A stretch of 5,081 nt of DNA from Clostridia bacterium (GCA_017398245.1 JAFQGN010000038.1:1-5081); one strand, 5' to 3'; numbered from the stretch's first letter, positions 1-5,080 are shown. Program-made: numbers and translations. Notes: generated by a model from the letters alone, not told the origin.

Positions 1-58
1 CGCAGCAAGGCCGGTCTTCTTTATTCTGTCTGCTTGTCCATCGTTTTGTCGGATATTG

Positions 59-77
59 GCTCATTTCAAAAATGAGC
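59..77. repeat. Perfect 8-bp inverted repeat (hairpin)
   Basis: GCTCATTT at 59-66 and AAATGAGC at 70-77 are perfect complements around a 3-nt loop. A weaker hairpin follows at 95-110 (TCTTTT, 4-nt loop, AAAAGA). In addition TTTTGTCG at 43-50 is complementary to CGACAAAA at 101-108, so alternative foldings are possible. No U-run follows on either strand, so I do not call a terminator. Confidence 0.5.
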
Positions 78-128
78 TGTGATCATTCCACAAATCTTTT
101 CGACAAAAGAGTTCAAGCCCAATACAGG

Positions 129-153
129 TTTCTTTTCGGAGGGGTGCGGGGGA
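129..153 (+). repeat. Dispersed G-rich repeat, left copy
   Basis: TTTCTTTTCGGAGGGG at 129-144, continuing T-GC-GGGGG-A, matches the minus strand of 4866-4887 except for one inserted T. The AGGGGTGC core also recurs on the plus strand at 5021-5028, again followed by a G-run. Three related copies in about 5 kb of intergenic sequence suggest a dispersed repeat family of the genome. No transposase or other protein is associated with it in this window. Confidence 0.5.
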
Positions 154-172
154 CCCATTTCTTTTCCCAAAG

Positions 173-187
173 GTCGGCAATGCCGAC
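173..187. repeat. Short palindrome GTCGGC/GCCGAC
   Basis: GTCGGC at 173-178 and GCCGAC at 182-187 are perfect complements separated by AAT. It is a compact hairpin in noncoding sequence with no U-tract after it. Function unknown. Confidence 0.4.
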
Positions 188-244
188 AGATAATTGCTGC
201 CGCGTATCCTTTCATAGAACACATACCCTTAAGTTGGTTTCTTT

Positions 245-265
245 GGGATGGGGTTTGGGGAAGGG
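245..265 (+). other. Canonical four-tract G-quadruplex motif
   Basis: Four G-tracts of 3, 4, 4 and 3 bases (245-247, 250-253, 257-260, 263-265) are separated by loops AT, TTT and AA. This satisfies the usual G3+N1-7 pattern. It lies on the plus strand, which is the template strand for the LysM gene, about 40 nt past that gene's stop codon. The last two tracts are also part of the left arm of the 257-296 hairpin, so the two structures would exclude each other. Folding in the cell is inference. Confidence 0.55.
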
Positions 266-296
266 TCTTTCTTTTTCTAAAGAAAGACCCTTCCCC
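257..296. repeat. Perfect 18-bp inverted repeat beyond the LysM gene
   Basis: The arms 257-274 (GGGGAAGGGTCTTTCTTT) and 279-296 are exact complements with a 4-nt loop. The repeat begins 9 nt past the LysM stop codon on the minus strand, where a 3'-end hairpin is expected. No U-run follows it on either strand, so it is not a classical intrinsic terminator. It may protect the 3' end, cause Rho-independent pausing through its A/U-rich upper stem, or simply be a palindromic repeat. The 13-mer GGGTCTTTCTTTT in its left arm and loop recurs at 4755-4767. Confidence 0.7.
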
Positions 297-305
297 GATG
301 ACATC

Positions 306-1061
306 TTAATACCGTACCGAGGTGCCCGCGACGAAATCCGCCGGGGCGAGACGCGGATTTCGGCTCAGCAGTGCGCCCACAGACACGCCGAGGGTCTGCG
401 CCGCGCTCTGCAGCGTATCGCCCGGCTGCAGAAGGTACGTCCGTCCGGCGCTGACCGGCGCGCAGCACAGTTCATCCTTCGGCACGAAATACTCCTGCCC
501 CACCTGCAGGCTGCCCGGCACAAGGCCGGGGTTGAGCAGCTTGAACAATATGTACGAAAGCCCACACTTAACCAGCAGGTCGGCATAGCATTCGCCCGCC
601 AGCACCGTTTTTTTGACCACATTCTCAATGCACACGGAAATATTGTTGTTGATGATGATATCTCCCCCGCTGTCCGGCGTATCCGGCTGCGCAGGCGGGG
701 TCGGCTCCTCTTCCTCCTCCTGCACAGGCACGCAGATGACCTGCCCTACGGCCAGCACATCCGGCTCGACAAACGGATTCGCTGCGGAAAGCTGCGCGAC
801 GGTGACGCCGTATTCTTTTGCGATGGATGTAAACGTATCGCCCTTGTGCACCACATAGAGCATGCCGTTCGGGCAGCGCAGAGTGGGCACGCAAATGCTC
901 CCGCCGGGCTGCGGATCGCCCGTAAGCGAGGGGTTGATGCGCCGGATGTCCGCCTCGTTCACGCCAAAGCGGGCCGCAACGGCCGCCAGAGTATCTCCCT
1001 GCCGCCAGACATATTCCCTCGCGCCGCGCGGGCAGCTGAGCACAGTCGTATTGTCAGCCAT
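306..1061 (-). CDS. Multi-LysM domain protein, cysteine-rich, no signal peptide
   Basis: This encodes 251 residues. LysM modules bind N-acetylglucosamine-containing glycans such as peptidoglycan. Three modules are clear: residues 17-59 (QGDT, then INP and CVP), 68-112 (KGDT, NP, CVP) and 207-251 (PGDT, RNP). A fourth stretch, 151-194, keeps the NPGL...LQVGQ...VP end but lacks the GDT motif, so it is a degenerate LysM. An acidic and proline-rich linker (about 113-133) and an asparagine-containing stretch (IIINNNIS) precede it. I see no catalytic domain, signal peptide or membrane segment. Nine cysteines (10, 57, 63, 110, 144, 158, 166, 199, 200) are unusual for a cytoplasmic protein. The start MADNTT was chosen because AAGGAGGAG lies 7 nt upstream; a longer frame reaches 1085 without such a site. 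The gene is divergent from the GTPase. A spore-envelope role, as for SafA-like LysM proteins, is possible but is inference; a general cell-wall-binding role is the alternative. Confidence 0.9.
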   Translation of the reverse strand: MADNTTVLSCPRGAREYVWRQGDTLAAVAARFGVNEADIRRINPSLTGDPQPGGSICVPTLRCPNGMLYVVHKGDTFTSIAKEYGVTVAQLSAANPFVEPDVLAVGQVICVPVQEEEEEPTPPAQPDTPDSGGDIIINNNISVCIENVVKKTVLAGECYADLLVKCGLSYILFKLLNPGLVPGSLQVGQEYFVPKDELCCAPVSAGRTYLLQPGDTLQSAAQTLGVSVGALLSRNPRLAPADFVAGTSVRY

Positions 1062-1068
1062 AGTCGAT

Positions 1069-1077
1069 CTCCTCCTT
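1069..1077 (-). promoter_or_regulatory. Ribosome binding site of the LysM gene
   Basis: On the minus strand this reads AAGGAGGAG, a near-perfect anti-16S match, with 7 nt to the ATG at 1061. It fixes the start at MADNTT and excludes the upstream in-frame ATG at 1085. Confidence 0.85.
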
Positions 1078-1120
1078 GCACGCATGTTCCCTACAGTCTA
1101 TTCCGCCGCGCGCTCCGGCG

Positions 1121-1153
1121 TGCCATGCTTGCGCAGAACGGGGAAACATGGCA
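1121..1153. promoter_or_regulatory. Inverted repeat TGCCATG/CATGGCA, possible operator
   Basis: TGCCATG at 1121-1127 and CATGGCA at 1147-1153 are exact 7-bp complements separated by 19 nt. They bracket the putative -35 box of the GTPase promoter and touch its -10 box. Placement in a divergent intergenic region fits a dimeric regulator site, but no regulator is encoded in the window and a chance match is possible. Confidence 0.3.
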
Positions 1154-1157
1154 TAAT
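1129..1157 (+). promoter_or_regulatory. Candidate sigma-A promoter for the GTPase gene
   Basis: TTGCGC (1129-1134) and CATAAT (1152-1157) are separated by exactly 17 nt. Transcription would begin near 1164, leaving a leader of about 27 nt that just accommodates the ribosome binding site before the TTG start. The -35 box matches TTGACA only at TTG plus one base, so this is moderate evidence. I found no equally good minus-strand promoter for the LysM gene. Confidence 0.45.
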
Positions 1158-1175
1158 GAAAAGCAGTATATGCAC

Positions 1176-1183
1176 AGAGGGGG
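1176..1183 (+). promoter_or_regulatory. Ribosome binding site that decides the TTG start of the GTPase
   Basis: AGAGGGGG ends 7 nt before TTG at 1191. The alternative in-frame ATG at 1170 lies upstream of this site, has no purine-rich site at proper spacing, and would leave almost no leader from the candidate promoter. Confidence 0.7.
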
Positions 1184-1190
1184 AAACAGC

Positions 1191-3131
1191 TTGGCAGACG
1201 TGCGCAATATCGGCGTGTTCGCCCATGTCGATGCGGGCAAGACCAGCCTGACCGAGCGCATGCTCTCGCACTGCGGGGCCATCCGCAAGGAGGGCTCGGT
1301 CGATGCGGGCACAGCGCATACCGACAATCTGGATATCGAGCGCAGGAGGGGCATCTCCGTGCGCTGCGCGTGCGCGCCCATGCAGTGGCAGGGCGTGGAG
1401 ATCCGCCTGCTGGATACCCCCGGCCACGCCGATTTCGCGGCCGAGATCGAGCGCGCCATGTGGGCACTGGACGGCGCGGTCGTGCTGCTGAGCGCGGCCG
1501 AGGGCGTGCAGCCGCAGACCGAACTCATCTGCGAGGCGCTCGAAGATCAGGCCATCCCCTATCTATTCTTCATCAATAAATGCGACCGGGCCGACCCGGC
1601 AGAGGCCATCGCGCAGGCAAAGGCGCAGCTGAGCCCCGCAGCGGTGGATATCCGCGACGACGAAGCCATGATGGCCCTTTGGGCCGAGCACGACGAGCAG
1701 GCGCTGGAAGACTATATCCTAGGCAATATCTACCCGCATGCAAAGCTCCTGCAGGGCCTGAGCGCGCTGACCAGAGAAGGCAAGGCGCACCCTATCGTGT
1801 GCGGTTCCGCGCTCAAGGACGAGGGCGTGGAAGACCTTCTGAACGCCATCTGCCTGCATCTGCCCGAACCGGGCGGCGACAGCGCCGGCCCGCTGTGCGG
1901 CATCGTGTTCTCTCTGGATCATTCCGATCCTGTCATGGGCCGCGCAGCACGCGTCCGCCTGTTCTCCGGCACGCTCAGAAACCGCGAACCCGTGCTGGTA
2001 CCGGTGCCGGACAACGATTTCGGCGTGAAACAGCCGCCGGTGGAGCGCAAAGTGACGCAGATCCGCGCCCTGAGCGTGGACGGCAAGGGGAAAGACCTTG
2101 GCGAGATCGGCGCGGGCGACATCGCGCTGGTCTACGGCCTTGGCGATATCCGCACCGGCGCGATCCTGGGCGACAAGCAGCTGCTGGGGCGCAAGGCGCA
2201 CTCCGGGCGCATGAAGGAGCCGCTCATCACCGTTTCCATCGAACCGAACGACCCGAAAAACGCCCCCGCGCTGGATAAAGCGCTGCAGATCCTGTGCGCG
2301 GAAGACCCGCTGCTGGCCGCTGTCAAAACCGGCGGGCAGATCCAGATGCGCATCACCGGCCGCATCCAGCTGGACGTCGTCTCCGAAATGCTGGAGAGCC
2401 GCTGGGGCCTGCATGTGCACTTCGGCCCGCCCAAGATCATCTACCGTGAAACCATCTCCCAAAGCGCGCGCGGCTTTTATGCCTATACCATGCCCAAGCC
2501 CTGCTGGGCCATTATCGAATTCCAGATCGACCCGCTCCCCCGGGGCAGCGGCGTGGTGTTCGAATCCATCGTTCCCGCGCGCGATATCATGCCCCGCTAC
2601 CAGCATCAGGTGCAGCAGGCCATTCCGCTGGCCATCCGTCAGGGCATGCTGGGCTGGCGCGTGGACGATGTGAAGATCACCCTCACCGGCGGAAACCACC
2701 ACCTCATTCACACCCACCCGCTGGATTTCATCGTGGCCACTCCTGTCGCCTTCCTCGACGGCCTGCAGCGCGGCGGCTCCACTCTGCTCGAGCCCATGCT
2801 CACCGCGCGCATCACCGTTCCGGCCGATCTGGGCGGTAAGGTGCTCTCGCGCGTAGCGGCCATGCGCGGCGAGGTCACGCAGACCGAATCTGCCGGCGAC
2901 AGCGTGCGCATGACGGCCACCATCCCCGCGGCGACGAGCGTGGATTTCCCCACGGAGCTTTCCATCCTCTCCTCCGGCCGCGGCGCGCTCTCCATGCAGG
3001 TGAGCGGCTACCGCGAATGCGAAATGCGCGAAGGGGCCACCTGCGAGCGCATCGGCGTGCACCCGCTGGATACCTCCAAATACATCCTCGCGGCCCGCTC
3101 CGCGCTGGACGGCGGCATTTTCGACGAATAG
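1191..3131 (+). CDS. EF-G/Tet(M)-family translational GTPase (ribosomal protection-like)
   Basis: A 646-residue GTPase expected to act on the ribosome; Tet(M) is 639. The GTP-binding motifs are all present: AHVDAGKTS (11-19), switch I RRRGIS (51-56, Ser where EF-G and Tet(M) have Thr), DTPGHADF (75-82), NKCD (129-132) and GSAL (205-208). Rough domains: G 1-225, II 235-335, III 343-420, IV 425-535, V 538-625, then a C-terminal tail as in Tet(M). The stretch DPLPRGSGVVFES and later LLEPMLTARI resemble Tet(M) more than EF-G. In domain IV the Tet(M)/Tet(O) loop YSPVS is replaced here by HLIHT (near 504-508), within GGNHHLIHTHPLDF, so tetracycline resistance should not be assumed. Start: TTG with a ribosome binding site 7 nt upstream, giving the N terminus MADVRNIGVF, which lines up with Tet(M). 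GH31 follows after 96 bp. It may be a housekeeping or stress translation factor. Family confidence is high; specific role is unknown. Confidence 0.92.
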   Translation: MADVRNIGVFAHVDAGKTSLTERMLSHCGAIRKEGSVDAGTAHTDNLDIERRRGISVRCACAPMQWQGVEIRLLDTPGHADFAAEIERAMWALDGAVVLLSAAEGVQPQTELICEALEDQAIPYLFFINKCDRADPAEAIAQAKAQLSPAAVDIRDDEAMMALWAEHDEQALEDYILGNIYPHAKLLQGLSALTREGKAHPIVCGSALKDEGVEDLLNAICLHLPEPGGDSAGPLCGIVFSLDHSDPVMGRAARVRLFSGTLRNREPVLVPVPDNDFGVKQPPVERKVTQIRALSVDGKGKDLGEIGAGDIALVYGLGDIRTGAILGDKQLLGRKAHSGRMKEPLITVSIEPNDPKNAPALDKALQILCAEDPLLAAVKTGGQIQMRITGRIQLDVVSEMLESRWGLHVHFGPPKIIYRETISQSARGFYAYTMPKPCWAIIEFQIDPLPRGSGVVFESIVPARDIMPRYQHQVQQAIPLAIRQGMLGWRVDDVKITLTGGNHHLIHTHPLDFIVATPVAFLDGLQRGGSTLLEPMLTARITVPADLGGKVLSRVAAMRGEVTQTESAGDSVRMTATIPAATSVDFPTELSILSSGRGALSMQVSGYRECEMREGATCERIGVHPLDTSKYILAARSALDGGIFDE

Positions 3132-3227
3132 AGGACATCCCGATCACAACCGCATCCTGTCTCCCCCCCCCCGGCTACAGGCCGGTCGCAAAGAGTACAT
3201 ACAAAAAAGCAAAAGGAGAAATGCACC
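3132..3227 (+). other. Intergenic gap with C10 tract and small hairpin
   Basis: Ninety-six bases separate the GTPase stop from the GH31 start. They hold ten consecutive Cs (3163-3172) whose last two bases enter a small hairpin (CCGGC 3171-3175, 5-nt loop, GCCGG 3181-3185). No U-run follows the hairpin, so read-through from the GTPase gene is plausible. I see no convincing -35/-10 pair for a separate GH31 promoter and no clear catabolite-repression operator. Confidence 0.6.
3213..3218 (+). promoter_or_regulatory. Ribosome binding site of the GH31 gene
   Basis: AAGGAG with 9 nt to ATG at 3228. Another ATG at 3221 lies only 2 nt from the site and in a different frame that gives a short unrelated peptide, so 3228 is the start. 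Confidence 0.85.
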
Positions 3228-4739
3228 ATGTTTATCGAAACCCTGCAGGGCGAACGCTTCTGGGGCGGCCACGCCGCCGCCGGCATCCACATGCCCTATA
3301 AGAGCGGCTTTTCCGACGATCTGGGCGCCACCACCTACGACAACCAGACCAACTACATGCTTCTGAGCAATATGGGCCGCATCATCTGGTCCGACAGCGC
3401 GTTCAAATTCACCGTTTGCGAAAACGGGATCGAGATCGAAGGCCGCGGCGAGATCAAGAATGAATTCGTCGGCAAGACCCTGCGCGAAGCCTGCATCCAT
3501 GCCAACAAGAACATCTACGCGCCGAAAACGGGTATCCCGCCCAAGGAGTTTTTCTCCAAGCCGCAGTTCAACACCTGGATTGAGCTGATCTACGACCAGA
3601 ACCAGGAAGACATCCTGCGCTATGCGCAGACCGTTTACGATTCCGGCTACCCGCACGGCGTTCTCATGATCGACGATAACTGGCAGGAGGACTACGGCGT
3701 ATGGTCCTTCCATGAGGGCCGCTTCTCCGACCCCAAGGCCATGATGGACAAGCTGCACGGGCTGGGCTTTAAGGTGATGCTCTGGGTGGTGCCGTTCGTC
3801 TCGCCCGATTGCGCCACCTTCCGCATGCTGCGCAAAAAGGGCGCGTTCGTGAAGACCAAGGATGGCGAGACCTATATCGCCCACTGGTGGAACGGCTACA
3901 GCGCGGTGCTGGATCTGAGCAACCCCGTCGCGTGGGATTGGTTCCGCGACCAGATGGACACCCTGCAGGATACATACGGCGTGGACGGCTTCAAGTTCGA
4001 CGCCGGCGGCCCGCAGTATTATCCGGAAGATTGCGTGTACCACAAAGAAGGCATGTGGGGCGACAAGCAGACCCAGCTCTTTTGCGATTTCGCTGCGCAG
4101 TACCCCTATAACGAACTGCGCGAGACCATCAACCAGCCGCATCTGCCCTGCTGCGAGCGCCTTTGCGACAAGGCCCACTCCTGGGACAAGCAGGGCCTGA
4201 ACACCCTCGCGCCCAATTCCATCGCGCAGAGCCTGATGGGCTATCAGTTCATCTGCCCGGATATGATCGGCTGCGGCGAATACAGCGTGTTCTTTGGCGG
4301 TAATCCGAGGCTGGACCGTGAGCTGATCGTGCGCATGGCGCAGGCCAGCGCGCTTCTGCCCATGATGCAGTTCTCCCTCGCCCCGTGGCGCGTGCTGAAC
4401 GAAGAAATGAACGGCTATTGCTTCGAGGCCGCCAAACTGCACGATCGTTTCGGCGATTATATCTACGAATCCGTCGTGCAGGCCTGCGAAAGCGGCGAGC
4501 CCGTTCTGCAGCCCATGGAATACGTCTACCCGCACAAGGGCTATATCGATATCAACGATCAGTTCATGCTAGGCAAAAAGATCCTCGTCGCGCCCATCTA
4601 CAAAAAGGACGAGTACAAGCGCACGGTCGTTCTGCCCGACGGCCTCTGGCGCGCGGACGATGGCACGGAATACGCCGGCGGCTGCACCGTTACTGTCGAT
4701 GCGCCGCTGTGCCGCCTGCCGTGGTTTGAGAGGATTTGA
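3228..4739 (+). CDS. Glycoside hydrolase family 31, possible alpha-galactosidase type
   Basis: A 503-residue retaining alpha-glycosidase with a (beta/alpha)8 barrel. Residues 1-112 form a short N-terminal part (HMPY; MGRIIWSD at 49-56), the barrel runs about 113-415, and the end (VLPDGLW...GGCTVTV...LPWF) is a beta-rich domain. MIDDNWQ (147-153) and HWWNGYSAVLDLSNP (219-233) are barrel motifs. FKFDAGG (255-261) holds the expected nucleophile D258, and SWDKQGL (318-324) the likely acid/base D320, 62 residues later. FICPDMIG (341-348) and LPMMQFS (377-383) follow. From memory, FKFDAG plus PDMIGG mark the MYORG-like branch, in which human MYORG is an alpha-galactosidase; substrate here remains inference. 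One change stands out: PDMIGCG rather than PDMIGG. The protein is shorter than classic GH31 enzymes (YicI about 770). It has no signal peptide, so it probably acts in the cytoplasm on imported oligosaccharides or glycosides. No transporter or sugar regulator is in the window. Confidence 0.92.
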   Translation: MFIETLQGERFWGGHAAAGIHMPYKSGFSDDLGATTYDNQTNYMLLSNMGRIIWSDSAFKFTVCENGIEIEGRGEIKNEFVGKTLREACIHANKNIYAPKTGIPPKEFFSKPQFNTWIELIYDQNQEDILRYAQTVYDSGYPHGVLMIDDNWQEDYGVWSFHEGRFSDPKAMMDKLHGLGFKVMLWVVPFVSPDCATFRMLRKKGAFVKTKDGETYIAHWWNGYSAVLDLSNPVAWDWFRDQMDTLQDTYGVDGFKFDAGGPQYYPEDCVYHKEGMWGDKQTQLFCDFAAQYPYNELRETINQPHLPCCERLCDKAHSWDKQGLNTLAPNSIAQSLMGYQFICPDMIGCGEYSVFFGGNPRLDRELIVRMAQASALLPMMQFSLAPWRVLNEEMNGYCFEAAKLHDRFGDYIYESVVQACESGEPVLQPMEYVYPHKGYIDINDQFMLGKKILVAPIYKKDEYKRTVVLPDGLWRADDGTEYAGGCTVTVDAPLCRLPWFERI

Positions 4740-4751
4740 GAAGTAATGCGT

Positions 4752-4867
4752 GGAGGGTCTTTCTTTTGAAAAAGACGGCGCCGCGCCTGAATCTTTGATT
4801 CAGCTGTCGGCGGTCAGCCTTCTGGCTGACTTGTAGAACCAATAGGTTCTACAACCTCAGGCCCTCC
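4752..4867. repeat. Composite element of tandem hairpins closed by GGAGGG/CCCTCC
   Basis: GGAGGG (4752-4757) and CCCTCC (4862-4867) are complementary and enclose successive hairpins. They are: an imperfect one at 4757-4776 (GTCTTT/AAAGAC); 4780-4811, with a perfect core CTGAATC-TTT-GATTCAG at 4787-4803 and outer GCCG/CGGC; 4813-4830 (GTCAGCC-TTCT-GGCTGAC); and 4831-4854 (TTGTAGAACC-AATA-GGTTCTACAA). The last two abut directly. This could be a multibranched RNA at the 3' end of the GH31 transcript, or a palindromic DNA repeat unit. No U-run ends it. It is not assigned to any known RNA family by me. Confidence 0.6.
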
Positions 4868-4887
4868 CCGCCCCCTCCGAAAAGAAA
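4866..4887 (-). repeat. Dispersed G-rich repeat, inverted right copy
   Basis: Read on the minus strand this is TTTCTTTTCGGAGGGG followed by GCGGGG, matching the left copy at 129-151 apart from one missing T. On that strand the G-runs (2, 5, 4 and, continuing to 4862, 3 bases) are nearly enough for a G-quadruplex. Orientation is opposite to the left copy. Confidence 0.5.
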
Positions 4888-4953
4888 TCAATCAGGGCGA
4901 TGTAATGCAGTTCTACCCATTCTTATCGTCCCTCATAACCTGCAACAATTCAA

Positions 4954-4987
4954 AAGGCTGGCCCATGCTGTAAGCATTGCCAGCCTT
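4954..4987. terminator. Likely intrinsic terminator, possibly bidirectional
   Basis: AAGGCTGGC (4954-4962) and GCCAGCCTT (4979-4987) form a perfect 9-bp GC-rich stem. Inside it ATGCT (4965-4969) and AGCAT (4973-4977) pair around the loop GTA, with a small CC/T internal mismatch. On the minus strand the stem runs into CCTTTTG, and on the plus strand into TTCCTCTTT. The U-tract is better on the minus strand, which would suit a convergent gene beyond the right edge; on the plus strand it may end GH31 transcription. Confidence 0.6.
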
Positions 4988-5026
4988 CCTCTTTCATTGA
5001 TAGAAATCATACTCCTATTGAGGGGT

Positions 5027-5049
5027 GCAGGGGGAATCATTCCCCCTGC
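5027..5049. repeat. Perfect palindrome GCAGGGGGAA/TTCCCCCTGC
   Basis: Ten-base arms at 5027-5036 and 5040-5049 are exact complements around TCA. The left arm overlaps the third copy of the AGGGGTGC motif (5021-5028). There is no following U-run. It resembles a REP-like intergenic palindrome; function unknown. Confidence 0.55.
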
Positions 5050-5057
5050 CGGTGTGT

Positions 5058-5080
5058 CCAGAGAGGCGGAGCCTCTTTGG
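5058..5080. repeat. Hairpin CCAGAGAGGC/GCCTCTTTGG
   Basis: The 10-bp arms (5058-5067, 5071-5080) pair with a single G-T wobble around the loop GGA. It sits 8 nt after the previous palindrome and reaches the window edge, so the full element may extend further. Confidence 0.5.

Larger units (their letters stand above)
1..305. other. Left noncoding flank, rich in inverted repeats
   Basis: I find no convincing gene here. The open frame that crosses this stretch on the plus strand only continues into sequence antisense to the LysM gene, and it has no family resemblance before the GTPase begins. The stretch instead holds small hairpins (59-77, 95-110, 173-187), a G-rich motif at 129-153 that recurs at the right end of the window, a G-quadruplex motif at 245-265 and a long perfect hairpin at 257-296. 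Base composition is more AT-rich at its left end than in the genes. Confidence 0.7.

Noticed and set aside
1..30. Right half of an intrinsic terminator (GCAAGGCCGGTC followed by TTCTTTATT)
   Set aside because: The required left arm would lie outside the window, so pairing cannot be shown.
608..614. Seven-A run in the LysM coding strand as a programmed frameshift site
   Set aside because: The zero-frame codons are GTC AAA AAA ACG, which does not match an X XXY YYZ slippery heptamer in phase, and the frame is intact on both sides.
1165..1172. Minus-strand CATATACT as a sporulation sigma-E or sigma-A -10 box for the LysM gene
   Set aside because: No matching -35 element is present at suitable spacing, and the leader would be about 100 nt.
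72..1190. N-terminal extension of about 370 codons on the GTPase, as a fusion protein
   Set aside because: Most of it is antisense to the LysM gene, which has its own ribosome binding site and clear domains. The extension has no family resemblance and passes through the promoter region.
1719..3062. Long minus-strand open frame (447 codons) opposite the GTPase gene
   Set aside because: Its translation is low-complexity and rich in Ala, Gly, Arg and His with no recognisable family, as expected for the antisense of a GC-rich gene. The plus strand carries clear GTPase motifs.
1191..3131. Naming the gene tet(M) or another resistance allele
   Set aside because: The eviction loop and several switch residues differ and no identity score can be computed here, so a resistance name is not justified.
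3171..3185. CCGGC/GCCGG hairpin as a terminator between the GTPase and GH31
   Set aside because: The stem is only 5 bp and no U-run follows.
3144..4535. Long minus-strand open frame (463 codons) opposite GH31
   Set aside because: No domain or motif is recognisable, and the plus-strand frame has full GH31 catalytic motifs and a good ribosome binding site.
4787..4854. CRISPR array or tandem direct repeats
   Set aside because: The hairpins differ in sequence from one another and there are no regularly spaced identical repeats or spacers.
129..4887. Composite transposon bounded by the inverted G-rich repeats
   Set aside because: There is no transposase or integrase, no target-site duplication that I can see, and the repeats are short and imperfect.
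4905..4973. Small plus-strand ORF of 22 codons (MQFYPFLSSL...)
   Set aside because: It lacks a ribosome binding site and runs into the terminator-like hairpin; nothing supports translation.
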